Source: Ornithodoros turicata (lineage: Eukaryota > Arthropoda > Arachnida > Ixodida > Argasidae). Taken from it: DNA of 64,000 nt. Below the pieces are notes generated by a model. It was given only the letters and a program-made list of their open reading frames with translations. It searched no databases and was not told the origin of the DNA. The position numbers were made by a program, and so were the translations under genes. Positions 1 through 13,280 of this stretch are shown one piece after another (positions within the stretch are counted from its first letter, which is position 1; each line of letters opens with the position of its first letter). Location: assembly GCF_037126465.1 (NCBI RefSeq), contig NW_026999348.1, positions 496,001 through 560,000 on the forward strand, written 5' to 3'.

Positions 1-176
1 AAATACAGTTAAAATCTGGGTGGATTGGTGATCCATTCTAAAAAACGATAAAGAAAAAACCCGGCGCACTCTTTTCCGATAAAGTAAGAACTTTCTGGTG
101 TCCTAAGTGGCTGCCCGGCATTTTCTGGTATGTTACGACAGAGAAGGAAGGGAGAGGGTATTTTTGTATTAGATCT

Positions 177-868
177 GTTCGATTAGACTTGCACTCCCTG
201 AACCAGTTCCGGCGGTGCAGGGCCAGTTTCTGAACTAGTGGCAGTCACTAGGTGAGTTCAGTTCAACGGTGCAACACTAGTGCCACCGTGAGACGAATAT
301 CGAAGTGCAGCGCTAGTGCATGGCCTACTACTCTCCGCGAGGCTTAACACCGCTACGGATTAATAGGAACGTGTGTGACATTCAATCATGTGCATTGCTG
401 CTTTTTAATTTCGAACACAAATGAACTGTTGAACAATTGTGCAGACAGCGATGGAACTTGTGGATTCTGACAGAGAGGACGAAGAATTCCGACGACCTGG
501 TAACCGTGATAGCGTTGAATCTTCTGCAACTGACAGGAACCGTGTACCAGTGTACACCGAAACTGTAGTGAATCGTTATTTCGACTTCGAATTCAACGTC
601 TCTTCCGGCTCTTTCGGAATACGCTCAAGAATTCACATTAACTATTATTTGCCTTGTGTCGTCTGCTGCCATTGCCGCCATTACTCTGCACTACCGTTGA
701 GCTGACCCCTGCGGGAGTGCAGAGTTTCCTTCCACTAGGGCTACACTTGGTGTGCACTGGTTTGAAACGAACGAGACGGTGCAGGGGGCGCTCAGCTGCA
801 CTTGGCGAAACGAACGGGCGAGTGCAGCACCACCGGAACTGGTTCAGGCAGTGCAGGCCTAATCGAAC
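177..868. repeat. Foldback element with about 40 bp inverted arms
   Basis: The arm at 177-226 (GTTCGATTAG..., then CTGAACCAGTTCCGG) is matched in reverse complement at 829-868. The interior is rich in GTGCA motifs. It contains an 88-codon ORF (439-705) that starts with an acidic stretch and matches no family I recognise. This is probably a non-autonomous DNA element; I could not fix a target-site duplication. Confidence 0.5.
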
Positions 869-1183
869 GTACCTACTATAAGCGTGGGTGCTTCACAAAT
901 AAAAGACTGTGTTTGGCAGTCAGTGCAGTGTTTGTCCTTTTGTATGTCCCCTTGCAATGGGTTTTTTATCGTCTTAGAACTACACAAAAATTGTGTTTTC
1001 GGACAGTTGTTGACACCTTCAAAAGCTTGTTTGTGGTTCCACTAATGTAACCCATGTTTCCAAGATTAAAGCTTTCCCTGGCAAACAGTGCTCCGTTTCC
1101 AGATATTTTGTCTGGACATCCCTACCCCATTCACCGATCCAAATGCCTTGGCAATGCAGTATGCGCTTAAATTTTGTACCAAC
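869..1183. other. No gene seen
   Basis: AT-rich spacer between two small repeats. I see no supported exon, RNA gene or element terminus. Confidence 0.4.
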
Positions 1184-2007
1184 TTAAAGGGACCATGAAA
1201 CGATATTTGACAAGCCCACAAACATTTTTAATTAGTTCCCCTGTAATAAAGCATTCACTCTGTGAAATATAAGTTGAAATATCGTACATATAGTGAAAAT
1301 ATTCTATATTTACCACAGGCGTGAACGGCGGCTGCTACGGCCCGCCTCCGAGGCGAACTGGCCGTAACATCAACACGGAACATGTTTGCCGATTCGCGGA
1401 CGGGCTTTTTTGCGAGCAAAATGCAAAATTTTCAAACAAGCTTGAATACTTCATCATGAAATATGTTTTAATTTGTCTTGGAGACAAGATTGTAACTAAC
1501 CGTTTACACAGAATTCTACTGAGAAATGTAATATAGTCGTTGACTGTCAGCGTGGATTACCGTTGCACTTTTTCCCATTTGAACTACTTCTTCGTCGGTG
1601 ACATTTCACGAGGTGCTGTGTACCGAACGATCCATAGACGCTGTGTGTGTCGCATAACCTCTTCCTCCATTGCTCATAATTTGCTTTTCGCCATATTTTA
1701 AGTGATTTCGACGGGGGATATACAACGCCGTTGTTGTCCAAACCGAAAACCATGCACCCACGTGGTCCGGCAGGGTGTGTCCTCCTCGTCGTTCACAGTT
1801 AACTGAGAGGTTTGGATGGCGATGACGTAAGCCCACTTCGAAGGCATATATCCAGCGCTCACGCCCTGTTATTTTTGTCTGACAATTGCGCCCCCGTTGT
1901 ACTGAATACAGTTAAAAGTCGATGTGTGTACGATAGTAATGGATCATGCGAACGGTTTCCTGCAGAATGCTCGGAAATTTTCGAAAATCGTTTCATGGTC
2001 CCTTTAA
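1184..2007. mobile_element. TTAA-flanked MITE (piggyBac-like ends)
   Basis: TTAA at 1184-1187 is followed by AGGGACCATGAAACGAT. The reverse complement of that motif ends at 2003 and is followed by TTAA at 2004-2007. The element proper is 816 bp (1188-2003) with terminal inverted repeats of about 17 bp. A TTAA target duplication with AGGG-type ends is typical of piggyBac-class non-autonomous elements. No transposase ORF is present; the short ORFs on both strands inside look like chance frames. Confidence 0.7.
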
Positions 2008-4444
2008 TGCTCTGTCGTCCTTCATATCCAAAGGGCTGCATAGCTACGACGACACGGCTTTCATTTCATGCATAGTTGTTACTATAAATGATAAGCTCCA
2101 ATGTGCATGGAGTTGTTAAGGCTTATACGCATGAAAAACTGTCTGAACGGAAATCGGAACCAAAACTTTTTCTGTGTATCACTGCACGATATCGAACTGC
2201 GAGCAGAAGTACGACAGAGAACTTCTGACTTTGGGACACATCCCGTTCAACCATACATCTCAATGAGATAATCCCTGTATTCATAGGTGTAGGAGTCCCA
2301 CACACAACAACAGTTGACCTGATTGCTACGTCATTTTTGCAATAATTTCCTACAGGCTGAATAGACATTGGATGCTTGCTACTTTTTTGGTTGGTGTCAC
2401 TTCCCATGTCAGAGGAGAAATCTGGCTTGGCCAGATTGGGCCTTAACTTGGCCCGGAATTCTGCTCTCTGAAAAAAGTTCGGTCCCTCTATTCGCAAAGA
2501 GTTCTGACGTTTTCGGGCCATGCAGTCCACGCTTTACAATCAATTTGTCACTGTACATTGCTCTGACTGCTTTGCAGAGTTTCATTTTTCCATTGAGTTA
2601 AGACCATGACTCCTCAATAATTCTAACAGATTCTAACAGCTCTTGGTTCGAACAATCGTGTAGAGACTGCACATGCAGAGGCTGTACAGTTGCTTTTCCT
2701 TGGTAGAATGCCTGTAGTGTTGGCAATATTTAATTTCAGTTGCATGCTTGTGTATTAATGTTTTGCATTACATTTTTTAATGTGTCAGCCAGCAGAGAAG
2801 GCATCCGTCACACAATGTCCCAACCTGCCTCTTCTGCCACAAATGCATCCTGCTCAATAACGGAACATCGAAGGACGTGGAGCGCAGGCAGTATGTAACA
2901 TGGTGTGATAATCTTGTTTTGTGTGGTGCTTCGATTTTCTTTTGTGGCAATTGATGAAGAACTGCGTTCATGCGGGTACGTTTTTGCACCGTTCAGGCAG
3001 CAAAAAGTGTTGGCTACAAATATCTACCACAAGAGATGAATAGCTGTGTAATGCTTATAGTTACCTTTGGGTTTCAAAGCTAAAATTTGTTTCCACTGTC
3101 CGCACACCTTCAAAGAGACTTGCCTACGAGGATGCAGACGTCAGCAGAATGGCGTACCTTGCAAGCTCACAAGAAGAAACGTGATGCTTGTCGTCGTAAG
3201 TATTGCACAACTTGGCATGTTAGTTTATATTAGAGAAAGATTACATAACCAAATGGATTTCAAGCTTTCGATATTCCCACAATCATTTACACTAACTGAA
3301 CATAGTTGTGAAATATCTCACTTGAAAACGAAGGTGAAATCTTAAAAAGGGACTTTTGAAATTTGAAAAAGTCTGGCTCAAACCAAGCGCCAGTGGAAGT
3401 ACTTTTTCTTTCTTTCTCTGCTCGGCCAACGTCACCGTGCATTAGTCATATTTCCGCTCTGTTTTCTGACTCTCAGGAGAGTAAGTGACTGCTGTTCCTT
3501 TTCATCAGTGTCTGACTAACCTGATCTCGTCTGTTTTGTTCCAGGAGTGTAACAGTGGCTATGACCGGTGTGCTATACTATACTTGCATAATGTAAAAAC
3601 CCCGAGACTAGGGAACACTTCACCAGCATTTTTTCATTGTCATGCTATACTTGTCCGCTCCATGCAGGGTGACGTAACGCGTTGGCCTCTGGAAGGTAAA
3701 GTTTCTGCGACCTCCATATTCCTGTTTCGGTTTGACTGCTCACTTATTTGAAGCATAATTCGTCACAAGAGAAACACAGCTGATGGCAGGTATAGGCAGC
3801 ACGCGCTAGTGTTTCGAGGGGGCGACAACAGTGTCCCAGGCCACCCAAGGCAAATCTGCTTTCGCCTTCCTCCCATTCGCAGTTACTGTTGATTTCTTTC
3901 ATCTTTTCTTTTTTTTTTTTTTACTTTCGCAATGACCAGCACATTTCGGGTACCCCAGATCCGCGAGGCTATATTGCTGCGCCATTTGCAGCTCCGAGAA
4001 CCAACGGAAGTATGAGGTTTTACTGTCTCCCTGCCCAGCAGCACAAACGCGGCCGCAAGCAATGCTCGATACAGCACCTTTGGTGCGATGACAAAGTATG
4101 ATGTATCCTGCAAATTCTACTCATGCGATACCTGCGTCCAGTTTTACAGCAAATTTGAACGTCTTAATTTCTGCAATCTGCGTGTCATTTATTTTGCTAC
4201 GTCCTATCAAAAGCATCGAGCTAAAACTTGTGTACGCACGTCATCAGCTGTGCATAATGTTTGCGCACCAGTTCATCATAGCAGAAAATAAGTGCTGTTG
4301 AAAACACCAGTCTTCCGCTCCTTTCGAAATTGGACACAATTTTTTTTTTCATGTGGTTACAACTGATGCATCTGACTGACACACATAGCACACATTATTG
4401 ATTGGTTTACCTAAAATAACAAGAATTTCACAACCTCCAGGAAG
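2008..4444. other. Gene-poor stretch
   Basis: No convincing gene. There are isolated splice-like signals: TCGTCGTAAGT near 3192, a pyrimidine-rich TTCCAG acceptor near 3543, and GGAAGGTAAAG near 3695. They could belong to upstream exons of the DUF4806 gene that begins by 7.6 kb, but the reading frames they would delimit resemble nothing I recognise. Confidence 0.3.
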
Positions 4445-4589
4445 GTTTTAAAAGCGATAAAACCCCAGTGCAGGGGACATGAAAAGATGACACACACACA
4501 CACGTACTCCTGCGACACACACACACCAGTGCTTCGTGTGTGTGTCGTCTTTTCGTGTCCCCTGCACTGGTGTTTTATCGCTTTTAAAA
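4445..4589. repeat. Small hairpin element with CA-repeat arms
   Basis: TTTTAAAAGCGATAAAACC...CAGTGCAGGGGACATG in the left arm reappears in reverse complement in the right arm. A (CA)n tract lies next to the centre on one side and (GT)n on the other. It is a foldback of about 145 bp. Confidence 0.65.
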
Positions 4590-7500
4590 TGTACCACAAA
4601 ACAGCCCGAGCTTTTTGTTTTTTACTCTAGGAAGGTTCATTGATTCTAAGAAAACAAACGGAGTGGTTGTGGAGATCGGTCATTCCATGCCAGATGATCC
4701 AATGAGTGTGGTTCAACCCCCACTGGATTGGTGTCCAAATATCATCATGGATACCTTACGTTGTAGTAAGTCACTTCGCGGAGTTCCTCAGAAAAACATT
4801 TAACTGCTTCTGAATTATGTGGGCGCACATTTTGACACAAGCGCGAAGAGGTTACCTTGAAGAAAGTCTGGGGTGCGTACTTTTCCCACTTGGGCAGAAG
4901 ATTATTGCAACAAATAGAGTATGGCGTCCAGACAATCAGCCAAAGTTCATTTATGTCCAATGGTTTTATCTTTTGCCTTTCAGAGCTGTCCGTGTTGTGG
5001 GGCTATTTCAAGCACATTCACGTTTTTCTCTTTTTTAGAATACCTTCCGGGTGTACTGGAAAGTCAGGAAAACTTAATAGGGTTACCACATTCCGTACTT
5101 CAAAAAAACACTTCTAGCGGAAAATGGCCTCGCATTTCCTTTAGGTTATTGAACTTTACATGTGTCACTTTCTCCAACATGGGACATCTTCGTGACCACT
5201 TTTTAAATAAAGCGGCCGACAGAAAACAGTCCCAATGAATGTTGGTAATGCGTCGAAACTACATCTAAAAACGTCCCAAAAACGCACACCTGAACCTGTG
5301 TTGTACCATGAGAAAATAATTATGCGTTCACCCTTACTCATAAAAATTGTTTGTTGCTCGAATTGCGCTGGGATTGCACTACTCGAATTGCAGGATTGGG
5401 ACTTTTTTCCGAACATACGTGTTTTTTCTTTTTTTTTTCACCGCAAAGCTATTGAATGAGCTTGTTTTCTATAGCAAAAAAATACAGTTGAAGAAAAAAT
5501 GTTTTATATTCTTATCGCAGTGCAGTGGCCGTTAGGCCCAGTGGCGTACGCACAATGGTGAGAGACCGTGCGACATCGTCCAGTGTGCGAATTGTCCATC
5601 ACAAGAATTATTTTCTTGCACTACAAGAAAGGTTCAGTTGTGCTTTTTTGGGAACGTTTTAGATGGAGTTTCGACGAATCACCGGCATTCATGGCAGTTG
5701 TTCTCTGTCGGCTGCTTCATTTAATAAAATGGTTGTGAAGACGTCCTATTTTGATGCAGTATGGAATATGGTAACCTTACTAAAATTTTCCTTGGTTTCC
5801 AGCGTGCCCAGAAGGCACGTATCACACGAAAAAATGCTAATGTGCTTGAAATAACCCCGCAACATGAACAGCTCTGAAAGGCAAAAGATAAAAACATTAG
5901 ACAAAAATGGACTTCGACTGATTATTTTGATCTCATACCCTTATTAATAGTACCATAGCTTCTGCCCAAGAGGAAAAGTTCGCTTTCCAAACAGTTTCCA
6001 TTAAGGTAACGTTTTTTGCCGCTACTGTCAAAAGTCGCGCCTGCGTAAATCAGAAGCAGTTGAATATTTTTTCTGAAGAACTCCGAGAAATGTCTTTCTA
6101 GAGTATACGGTATCCATGGTGATACTTGAGTACTACTCCAGCATGGGTCGAGCACAGACGTATGATCATCTCTGATCGAATGACCGAGATATCAGTGTCA
6201 CAAGTGGAGCAGGTAAAGCAAGAAGTTGTTTTGAGGAAATGAAGTGCACAGTTTCTCTCCATTCTAGCAAAGGTAGCATCAGCATGGTTCAGTGGTGTCA
6301 TACCTGATGTACGGCCATTTGACAAATGAAAATTTTTCATAATCTTTGCAATATTGCCTGCTACCATGGCTCAGAAAAAAACGAATTTTTGGGCACTTAG
6401 GGCTGGAATTCAACAAACATATTTTTGGATGACATAGAAGATAGATTTTTCTCGCCAAAGATGTTATTTCCAGAAGTTTTTCTTCTTTCTTGTTCATTTG
6501 AGTTGATACCCGCATACTCCCTTAAATGTAATAAATGGTCTGCATTACTGTATGCATAATCTGTGTTATGAGTGATTTTTATGAGAGTGTTGGAGCAGGC
6601 AGCAATTTTCCATTAGTGCAGTCACAGAATTTGCTTGAAATAGTGAAAACCCGGAAAAGTCGGGGTATTTGAAAGCTAGTGTTTAGTAAACACCCTGGGT
6701 GCTGTGGTTGGGACGAATACTCTAAATCTATATGGACTGATACTCTCCTACATCATCGGACAGCACACCATGAGGAACTCAAGGCAACGCAGAAACTTTC
6801 TTCATAAAGCCTTACAGAAACAAAAGTAAAGTAATTGCCTAGTGCCTAGGTTAGTGCTTAGTATTCTATTTTGTTGTACAGTTACTCTATGCACAGTTGC
6901 ATGCACTTCTAAAAGCAGCCTGCTGCCATAGCTGACATTGGTGTGATGGCATAGTTTTGCATCGTAGCTATGTGGTTGTGCTCCGTGGCTACCGTATCTC
7001 TGAATGTGGCAGATAATGAGGGACATGACTCAATGGACACACACAAACACACAAAAATTTAAAAGGGAAGGGGAAAGAGCCACCAATGGTGTGGTAATGT
7101 GCGAGGCGTAGTGCCTAACTGTGTAGCTTCTAGGACGACTTTTTGCTTTCTATCTGAGACGTATTGGATGCACTGAGTCTCATCAAACCACAGTAAGCAC
7201 TTCACTATTATGACGCTGACACTGCGCAAAGCTTTGAGGTGCGCAGTGTTTTCAAGCATGTCGTACCGTATAAACCCTAGGACGAAACATTGGAGCCTGC
7301 GAAACATGTGGCAGTTTGCCCAAACGGAATGGTTTGATAAAACCTATCGTGTACAATATGTCAGACCTAGGAAGTAAAGAACCATCATGAAAGCAGCACT
7401 GATTAACACTAGAGCACAATACATTAGCATGCCCTTGGTGGATCTTCCCCCTTTTTGTACAACTTCTTTGTCCTTCCTTCTTAATAAACGTTATCACTTT

Positions 7501-7611
7501 CTTTTTTTTTCTGCTTCTCCCTGAATTTCCATCATTCAATGACTGTCATGTGTTTGTGCTTACATATATTCAGTAGAAGGCGCTATATTCAGAAGAAGCG
7601 TGCTAACACAG
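4590..7611. other. No supported gene
   Basis: AT-rich DNA with many small chance ORFs. The 5' exons of the DUF4806 gene probably lie here or further upstream, but none could be recognised. Confidence 0.3.
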
Positions 7612-7860
7612 ATGCCTGACATGCGTGACCTAGGAGAACCAGCATGTACCCGTGGCCCTCTCCAGCCTGATGACCGTGAGTTTTTCTTTCTTCTTCCTTT
7701 TCTTTTTGTATGTGTGTGATGAGAAGAACAAGCTGTGTCTGTTGTATTCAAAGAGCACGTTGTAATGTATTTTCTTGGCATCCTTATGCAGGTGACGATA
7801 CCCAGTTGTCTGATCCCTCGGAGTGTTCAAGAACAACAAAGAGACCACAGACTTTCTATG
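7612..7860 (+). CDS. Candidate linker exons of the DUF4806 gene (7612-7675, 7792-7860)
   Basis: Exon 7612-7675 follows an ACAG acceptor and ends at CC|GTGAGT. Exon 7792-7860 follows ATGCAG and ends at a weaker TATG|GTGCAT donor. They encode an acidic, Ser/Thr-rich, Lys/Arg-containing linker of the sort that precedes DUF4806. The support is the phase continuity (phase 1 at both joins); codon content alone would not identify them. Confidence 0.45.
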
Positions 7861-10800
7861 GTGCATATTTTAGTTAATGTTGCACGCATCCATTTAGTGG
7901 CTGACTTTGAGTTTCAGTTAGCTTCATGAGTGCACTTCGGCATAAACATTTGTATGTAAGGTTTGACAACTGCCTCTTACATTCGAAATATATCCTTCAG
8001 CTCGCAGTGCATCATCGGCCAGCGAACATTCAGTGCGTAGCACTTCACAGGCCTGTATTCGTACACTTCCAGAGCCATCTGCACACAGGTCAGGTCAGTA
8101 CATACTCAGGAAATTTCAGTTTCATAGCGATAAATGAGCTTAGAATTGCTTGCAGGACTGTCACTTGGTGTCAATCGTAAATGCTATACATATATCAGTT
8201 ACAGTGAGAAGTGAGCTATTCCTTCAGTTTTGCAGTTGAAATTGTGCAGATGTAAAAAAAAAAGTAGGATGTGCAAATAGTGAAAAGATTGAATATTGAA
8301 TAAAACACCGAATATGCACAACATGGTGACTCTCAGAACTCATTTATTTGAGCATTCAACACTAGATTCAGCTAGTTGTTTCACATGCTCTGTGAGAAGA
8401 CATTCATGGCATGCAGCAACAACGTTCCCAGATGTAAAAAACACCCTCTCACTGGAGAGTGAAGTTGCAGGAGTGACGAAATATTTATTTGCCAAATACC
8501 AAGAAAGGGTACCTAATACTCCCCATTGTTCTTGTTTGCCAGTTACTTCATCATCAGATAATTTACATTCCCTTTTGTTCAATTCATCCCAGATGCTCAC
8601 ATAACTTTCAAGCCCACAACATGCAAAGTTATCTGTTCTGTTGCTGACTCCCTACTGTTTGTGTTGTAGAGTTTGAGAAAACAGTTCTTCGTACCATGAA
8701 CATCATCACTCTGCGTGTCCTGGAGCACACCGATCAACTTGAAACAATGATTTCATCCCTGCAAGCTTTGAAAGATATTCAGAAGGATGACGTCATGGCC
8801 CCTGAACTATTCACTGATGTCGATGAGTTTCTTCACTACGACAAAGAAATTCAAAAGTCAGATGCAAAGAAAGAGCAGCTGGTAAGTTCTTTGTTTGTCA
8901 CTTTTTCGTGTAACCTTGTTTGCAATGCAGATTTGTGGGGTCCCGCGAGAGTATCCTGCCACCAAATCAGTGCACAACATACATCAACATACATTTGATG
9001 ACGACCGAGTCTATGCACAGCAGCGCATGGACACGTGAAGCAAGAATATGATTAGTATGCTACCCTCGAATGATGCGTATATGCAAAAATTCTGCAAAGT
9101 TCATCTCTTTTCTTAACTGCGCGGTACCTATAAATTGTAAAAGCACATTTTTCTGGAAAGGAGGACAATATATTGAATTGAAACATAACACTCCTGATTG
9201 TGTAGCCGACAATATTATTACTTGTCTTGGAAGCCTTTTTTTTACATTTGTGACATGCCTAAGAAGCCAAATAAACCCGGTATTTGCTGATGTCATATTA
9301 TTCTAGAAATTTTACACTCGAATTGGGTGCTGCCTTTTTAACCCCAATTTCTGCCCCTCCCCAAGCTTTGCAATAAAAAATTTTTTCCTTATAACCTTAT
9401 GCCCTATATACATATACATATATATATATATAAAGAAGGGGAAAAGCCATTAAGAAAATAAGTAAATGATGCTAGATGTGTTTGAAATTCAAACTTACAG
9501 ATTAAAATGGCTTCTATGGCTGCACGTAGAGAAACAGATACTCATTGAACGATGCGACAGCACCAGAGGACACGTGCTTGCTTCGCCGTGTTTGCGGCTC
9601 GTCGGCCCTGGGTAGCTGCGCATCGTTCGGGATTGGCAAACCAGGGGTCACTCAGCGAGCGATATACACCTGGGAGGGTGACTGAGCACTCCTCAATGCC
9701 ACAGTGCAAGCCAGTGAATTATAAAGAAGGGGAAAAGCCATTCTGGTCCTCTGGTGCTGTCGCATCGTTCAATGAGTATCTGTTTCTCTACGTGCAGCCA
9801 TAGAAGCCATTTTAATCTGTAAGTTTGAATTTCAAACACATCTAGCATCATTTACTTATTTTTTTTAATGGCTTTTCCCCTTCTTTATAATTCACTGGCT
9901 TGCACTGTGGCATTGAGGAGTGCTCAGTCACCCTCCCAGGTGTATATCGCTCGCTGAGTGACCCCTGGTTTGCCAATCCCGAACGATGCGCAACTACCCA
10001 GGGCCGACGAGCCGCAAACACGGCGAAACACGTGTCCTCTGGTGCTGTCGCATCGTTCAATGAGTATCTGTTTCTCTACGTGCAGCCATAGAAGCCATTT
10101 TAATCTGTAAGTTTGAATTTCAAACACATCTAGCATCATTTACTTATTTTTTTAATGGCTTTTCCCCTTCTTTATAATTCACTGGCTTGCACTGTGGCAT
10201 TGAGGAGTGCTCAGTCACCCTCCCAGGTGTATATCGCTCGCTGAGTGACCCCTGGTTTGCGAATCCCGAACGATGCGCAGCTACCCAGGGCCGACGAGCC
10301 GCAAACACGGCGAAACACGTGTCCTCTGGTGCTGTCGCATCGTTCAATGAGTATCTGTTTCTCTACGTGCAGCCATAGAAGCCATTTTAATCTGTAAGTT
10401 TGAATTTCAAACACATCTAGCATCATTTACTTATTTTTTTAATGGCTTTTCCCCTTCTTTATAATTCACTGGCTTGCACTGTGGCATTGAGGAGTGCTCA
10501 GTCACCCTCCCAGGTGTATATCGCTCGCTGAGTGACCCCTGGTTTGCGAATCCCGAACGATGCGCAGCTACCCAGGGCCGACGAGCCGCAAACACGGCGA
10601 AACACGTGTCCTCTGGTGCTGTCGCATCGTTCAATGAGTATCTGTTTCTCTACGTGCAGCCATAGAAGCCATTTTAATCTGTAAGTTTGAATTTCAAACA
10701 CATCTAGCATCATTTACTTATTTTTTTTAATGGCTTTTCCCCTTCTTTATAATTCACTGGCTTGCACTGTGGCATTGAGGAATGCTCAGTCACCCTCCCA

Positions 10801-13226
10801 GGTGTATATCGCTCGCTGAGTGACCCCTGGTTTGCCAATCCCGAACGATGCGCAGCTACCCAGGGCCGACGAGCCGCAAACACGGCGAAACACGTGTCCT
10901 CTGGTGCTGTCGCATCGTTCAATGAGTAACTGTTTCTCTACGTGCAGCCATAGAAGCCATTTTAATCTGTAAGTTTGAATTTCAAACACATCTAGCATCA
11001 TTTACTTATTTTTTTTAATGGCTTTTCCCCTTCTTTATAATTCACTGGCTTGCACTGTGGCATTGAGGAGTGCTCAGTCACCCTCCCAGGTGTATATCGC
11101 TCGCTGAGTGACCCCTGGTTTGCCAATCCCGAACGATGCGCAGCTACCCAGGGCCGACGAGCCGCAAACACGGCGAAACACGTGTCCTCTGGTGCTGTCG
11201 CATCGTTCAATGAGTATCTGTTTCTCTACGTGCAGCCATAGAAGCCATTTTAATCTGTAAGTTTGAATTTCAAACACATCTAGCATCATTTACTTATTTT
11301 TTTAATGGCTTTTCCCCTTCTTTATAATTCACTGGCTTGCACTGTGGCATTGAGGAGTGCTCAGTCACCCTCCCAGGTGTATATCGCTCGCTGAGTGACC
11401 CCTGGTTTGCGAATCCCGAACGATGCGCAGCTACCCAGGGCCGACGAGCCGCAAACACGGCGAAACACGTGTCCTCTGGTGCTGTCGCATCGTTCAATGA
11501 GTATCTGTTTCTCTACGTGCAGCCATAGAAGCCATTTTAATCTGTAAGTTTGAATTTCAAACACATCTAGCATCATTTACTTATTTTTTTAATGGCTTTT
11601 CCCCTTCTTTATAATTCACTGGCTTGCACTGTGGCATTGAGGAGTGCTCAGTCACCCTCCCAGGTGTATATCGCTCGCTGAGTGACCCCTGGTTTGCGAA
11701 TCCCGAACGATGCGCAGCTACCCAGGGCCGACGAGCCGCAAACACGGCGAAACACGTGTCCTCTGGTGCTGTCGCATCGTTCAATGAGTATCTGTTTCTC
11801 TACGTGCAGCCATAGAAGCCATTTTAATCTGTAAGTTTGAATTTCAAACACATCTAGCATCATTTACTTATTTTTTTTAATGGCTTTTCCCCTTCTTTAT
11901 AATTCACTGGCTTGCACTGTGGCATTGAGGAATGCTCAGTCACCCTCCCAGGTGTATATCGCTCGCTGAGTGACCCCTGGTTTGCCAATCCCGAACGATG
12001 CGCAGCTACCCAGGGCCGACGAGCCGCAAACACGGCGAAACACGTGTCCTCTGGTGCTGTCGCATCGTTCAATGAGTATCTGTTTCTCTACGTGCAGCCA
12101 TAGAAGCCATTTTAATCTGTAAGTTTGAATTTCAAACACATCTAGCATCATTTACTTATTTTTTTAATGGCTTTTCCCCTTCTTTATAATTCACTGGCTT
12201 GCACTGTGGCATTGAGGAGTGCTCAGTCACCCTCCCAGGTGTATATCGCTCGCTGAGTGACCCCTGGTTTGCCAATCCCGAACGATGCGCAGCTACCCAG
12301 GGCCGAGGAGCCGCAAACACGGCGAAACACGTGTCCTCTGGTGCTGTCGCATCGTTCAATGAGTATCTGTTTCTCTACGTGCAGCCATAGAAGCCATTTT
12401 AATCTGTAAGTTTGAATTTCAAACACATCTAGCATCATTTACTTATTTTTTTAATGGCTTTTCCCCTTCTTTATAATTCACTGGCTTGCACTGTGGCATT
12501 GAGGAGTGCTCAGTCACCCTCCCAGGTGTATATCGCTCGCTGAGTGACCCCTGGTTTGCCAATCCCGAACGATGCGCAGCTACCCAGGGCCGACGAGCCG
12601 CAAACACGGCGAAACACGTGTCCTCTGGTGCTGTCGCATCGTTCAATGAGTATCTGTTTCTCTACGTGCAGCCATAGAAGCCATTTTAATCTGTAAGTTT
12701 GAATTTCAAACACATCTAGCATCATTTACTTATTTTTTTAATGGCTTTTCCCCTTCTTTATAATTCACTGGCTTGCACTGTGGCATTGAGGAGTGCTCAG
12801 TCACCCTCCCAGGTGTATATCGCTCGCTGAGTGACCCCTGGTTTGCCAATCCCGAACGATGCGCAGCTACCCAGGGCCGACGAGCCGCAAACACGGCGAA
12901 ACACGTGTCCTCTGGTGCTGTCGCATCGTTCAATGAGTATCTGTTTCTCTACGTGCAGCCATAGAAGCCATTTTAATCTGTAAGTTTGAATTTCAAACAC
13001 ATCTAGCATCATTTACTTATTTTTTTAATGGCTTTTCCCCTTCTTTATAATTCACTGGCTTGCACTGTGGCATTGAGGAGTGCTCAGTCACCCTCCCAGA
13101 TGTATATCGCTCGCTGAGTGACCCCTGGTTTGCCAATCCCGAACGATGCGCAGCTACCCAGGGCCGAGGAGCCGCAAACACGGCGAAACACGTGTCCTCT
13201 GGTGCTGTCGCATCGTTCAATGAGTA

Positions 13227-13280
<54 letters not shown>

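Noticed and set aside
2123..2530. 135-codon minus-strand ORF
   Set aside because: No recognisable domain, no splice context and no codon pattern distinct from its surroundings.
9848..12933. Recurring 63-71 codon ORFs on both strands of the 287 bp units
   Set aside because: They appear in every unit only because the unit is repeated. The three overlapping frames on opposite strands cannot all be selected, and none resembles a protein family.
9743..13228. CRISPR-like array
   Set aside because: Units are 287 bp, contiguous and without unique spacers, and the genome is eukaryotic.
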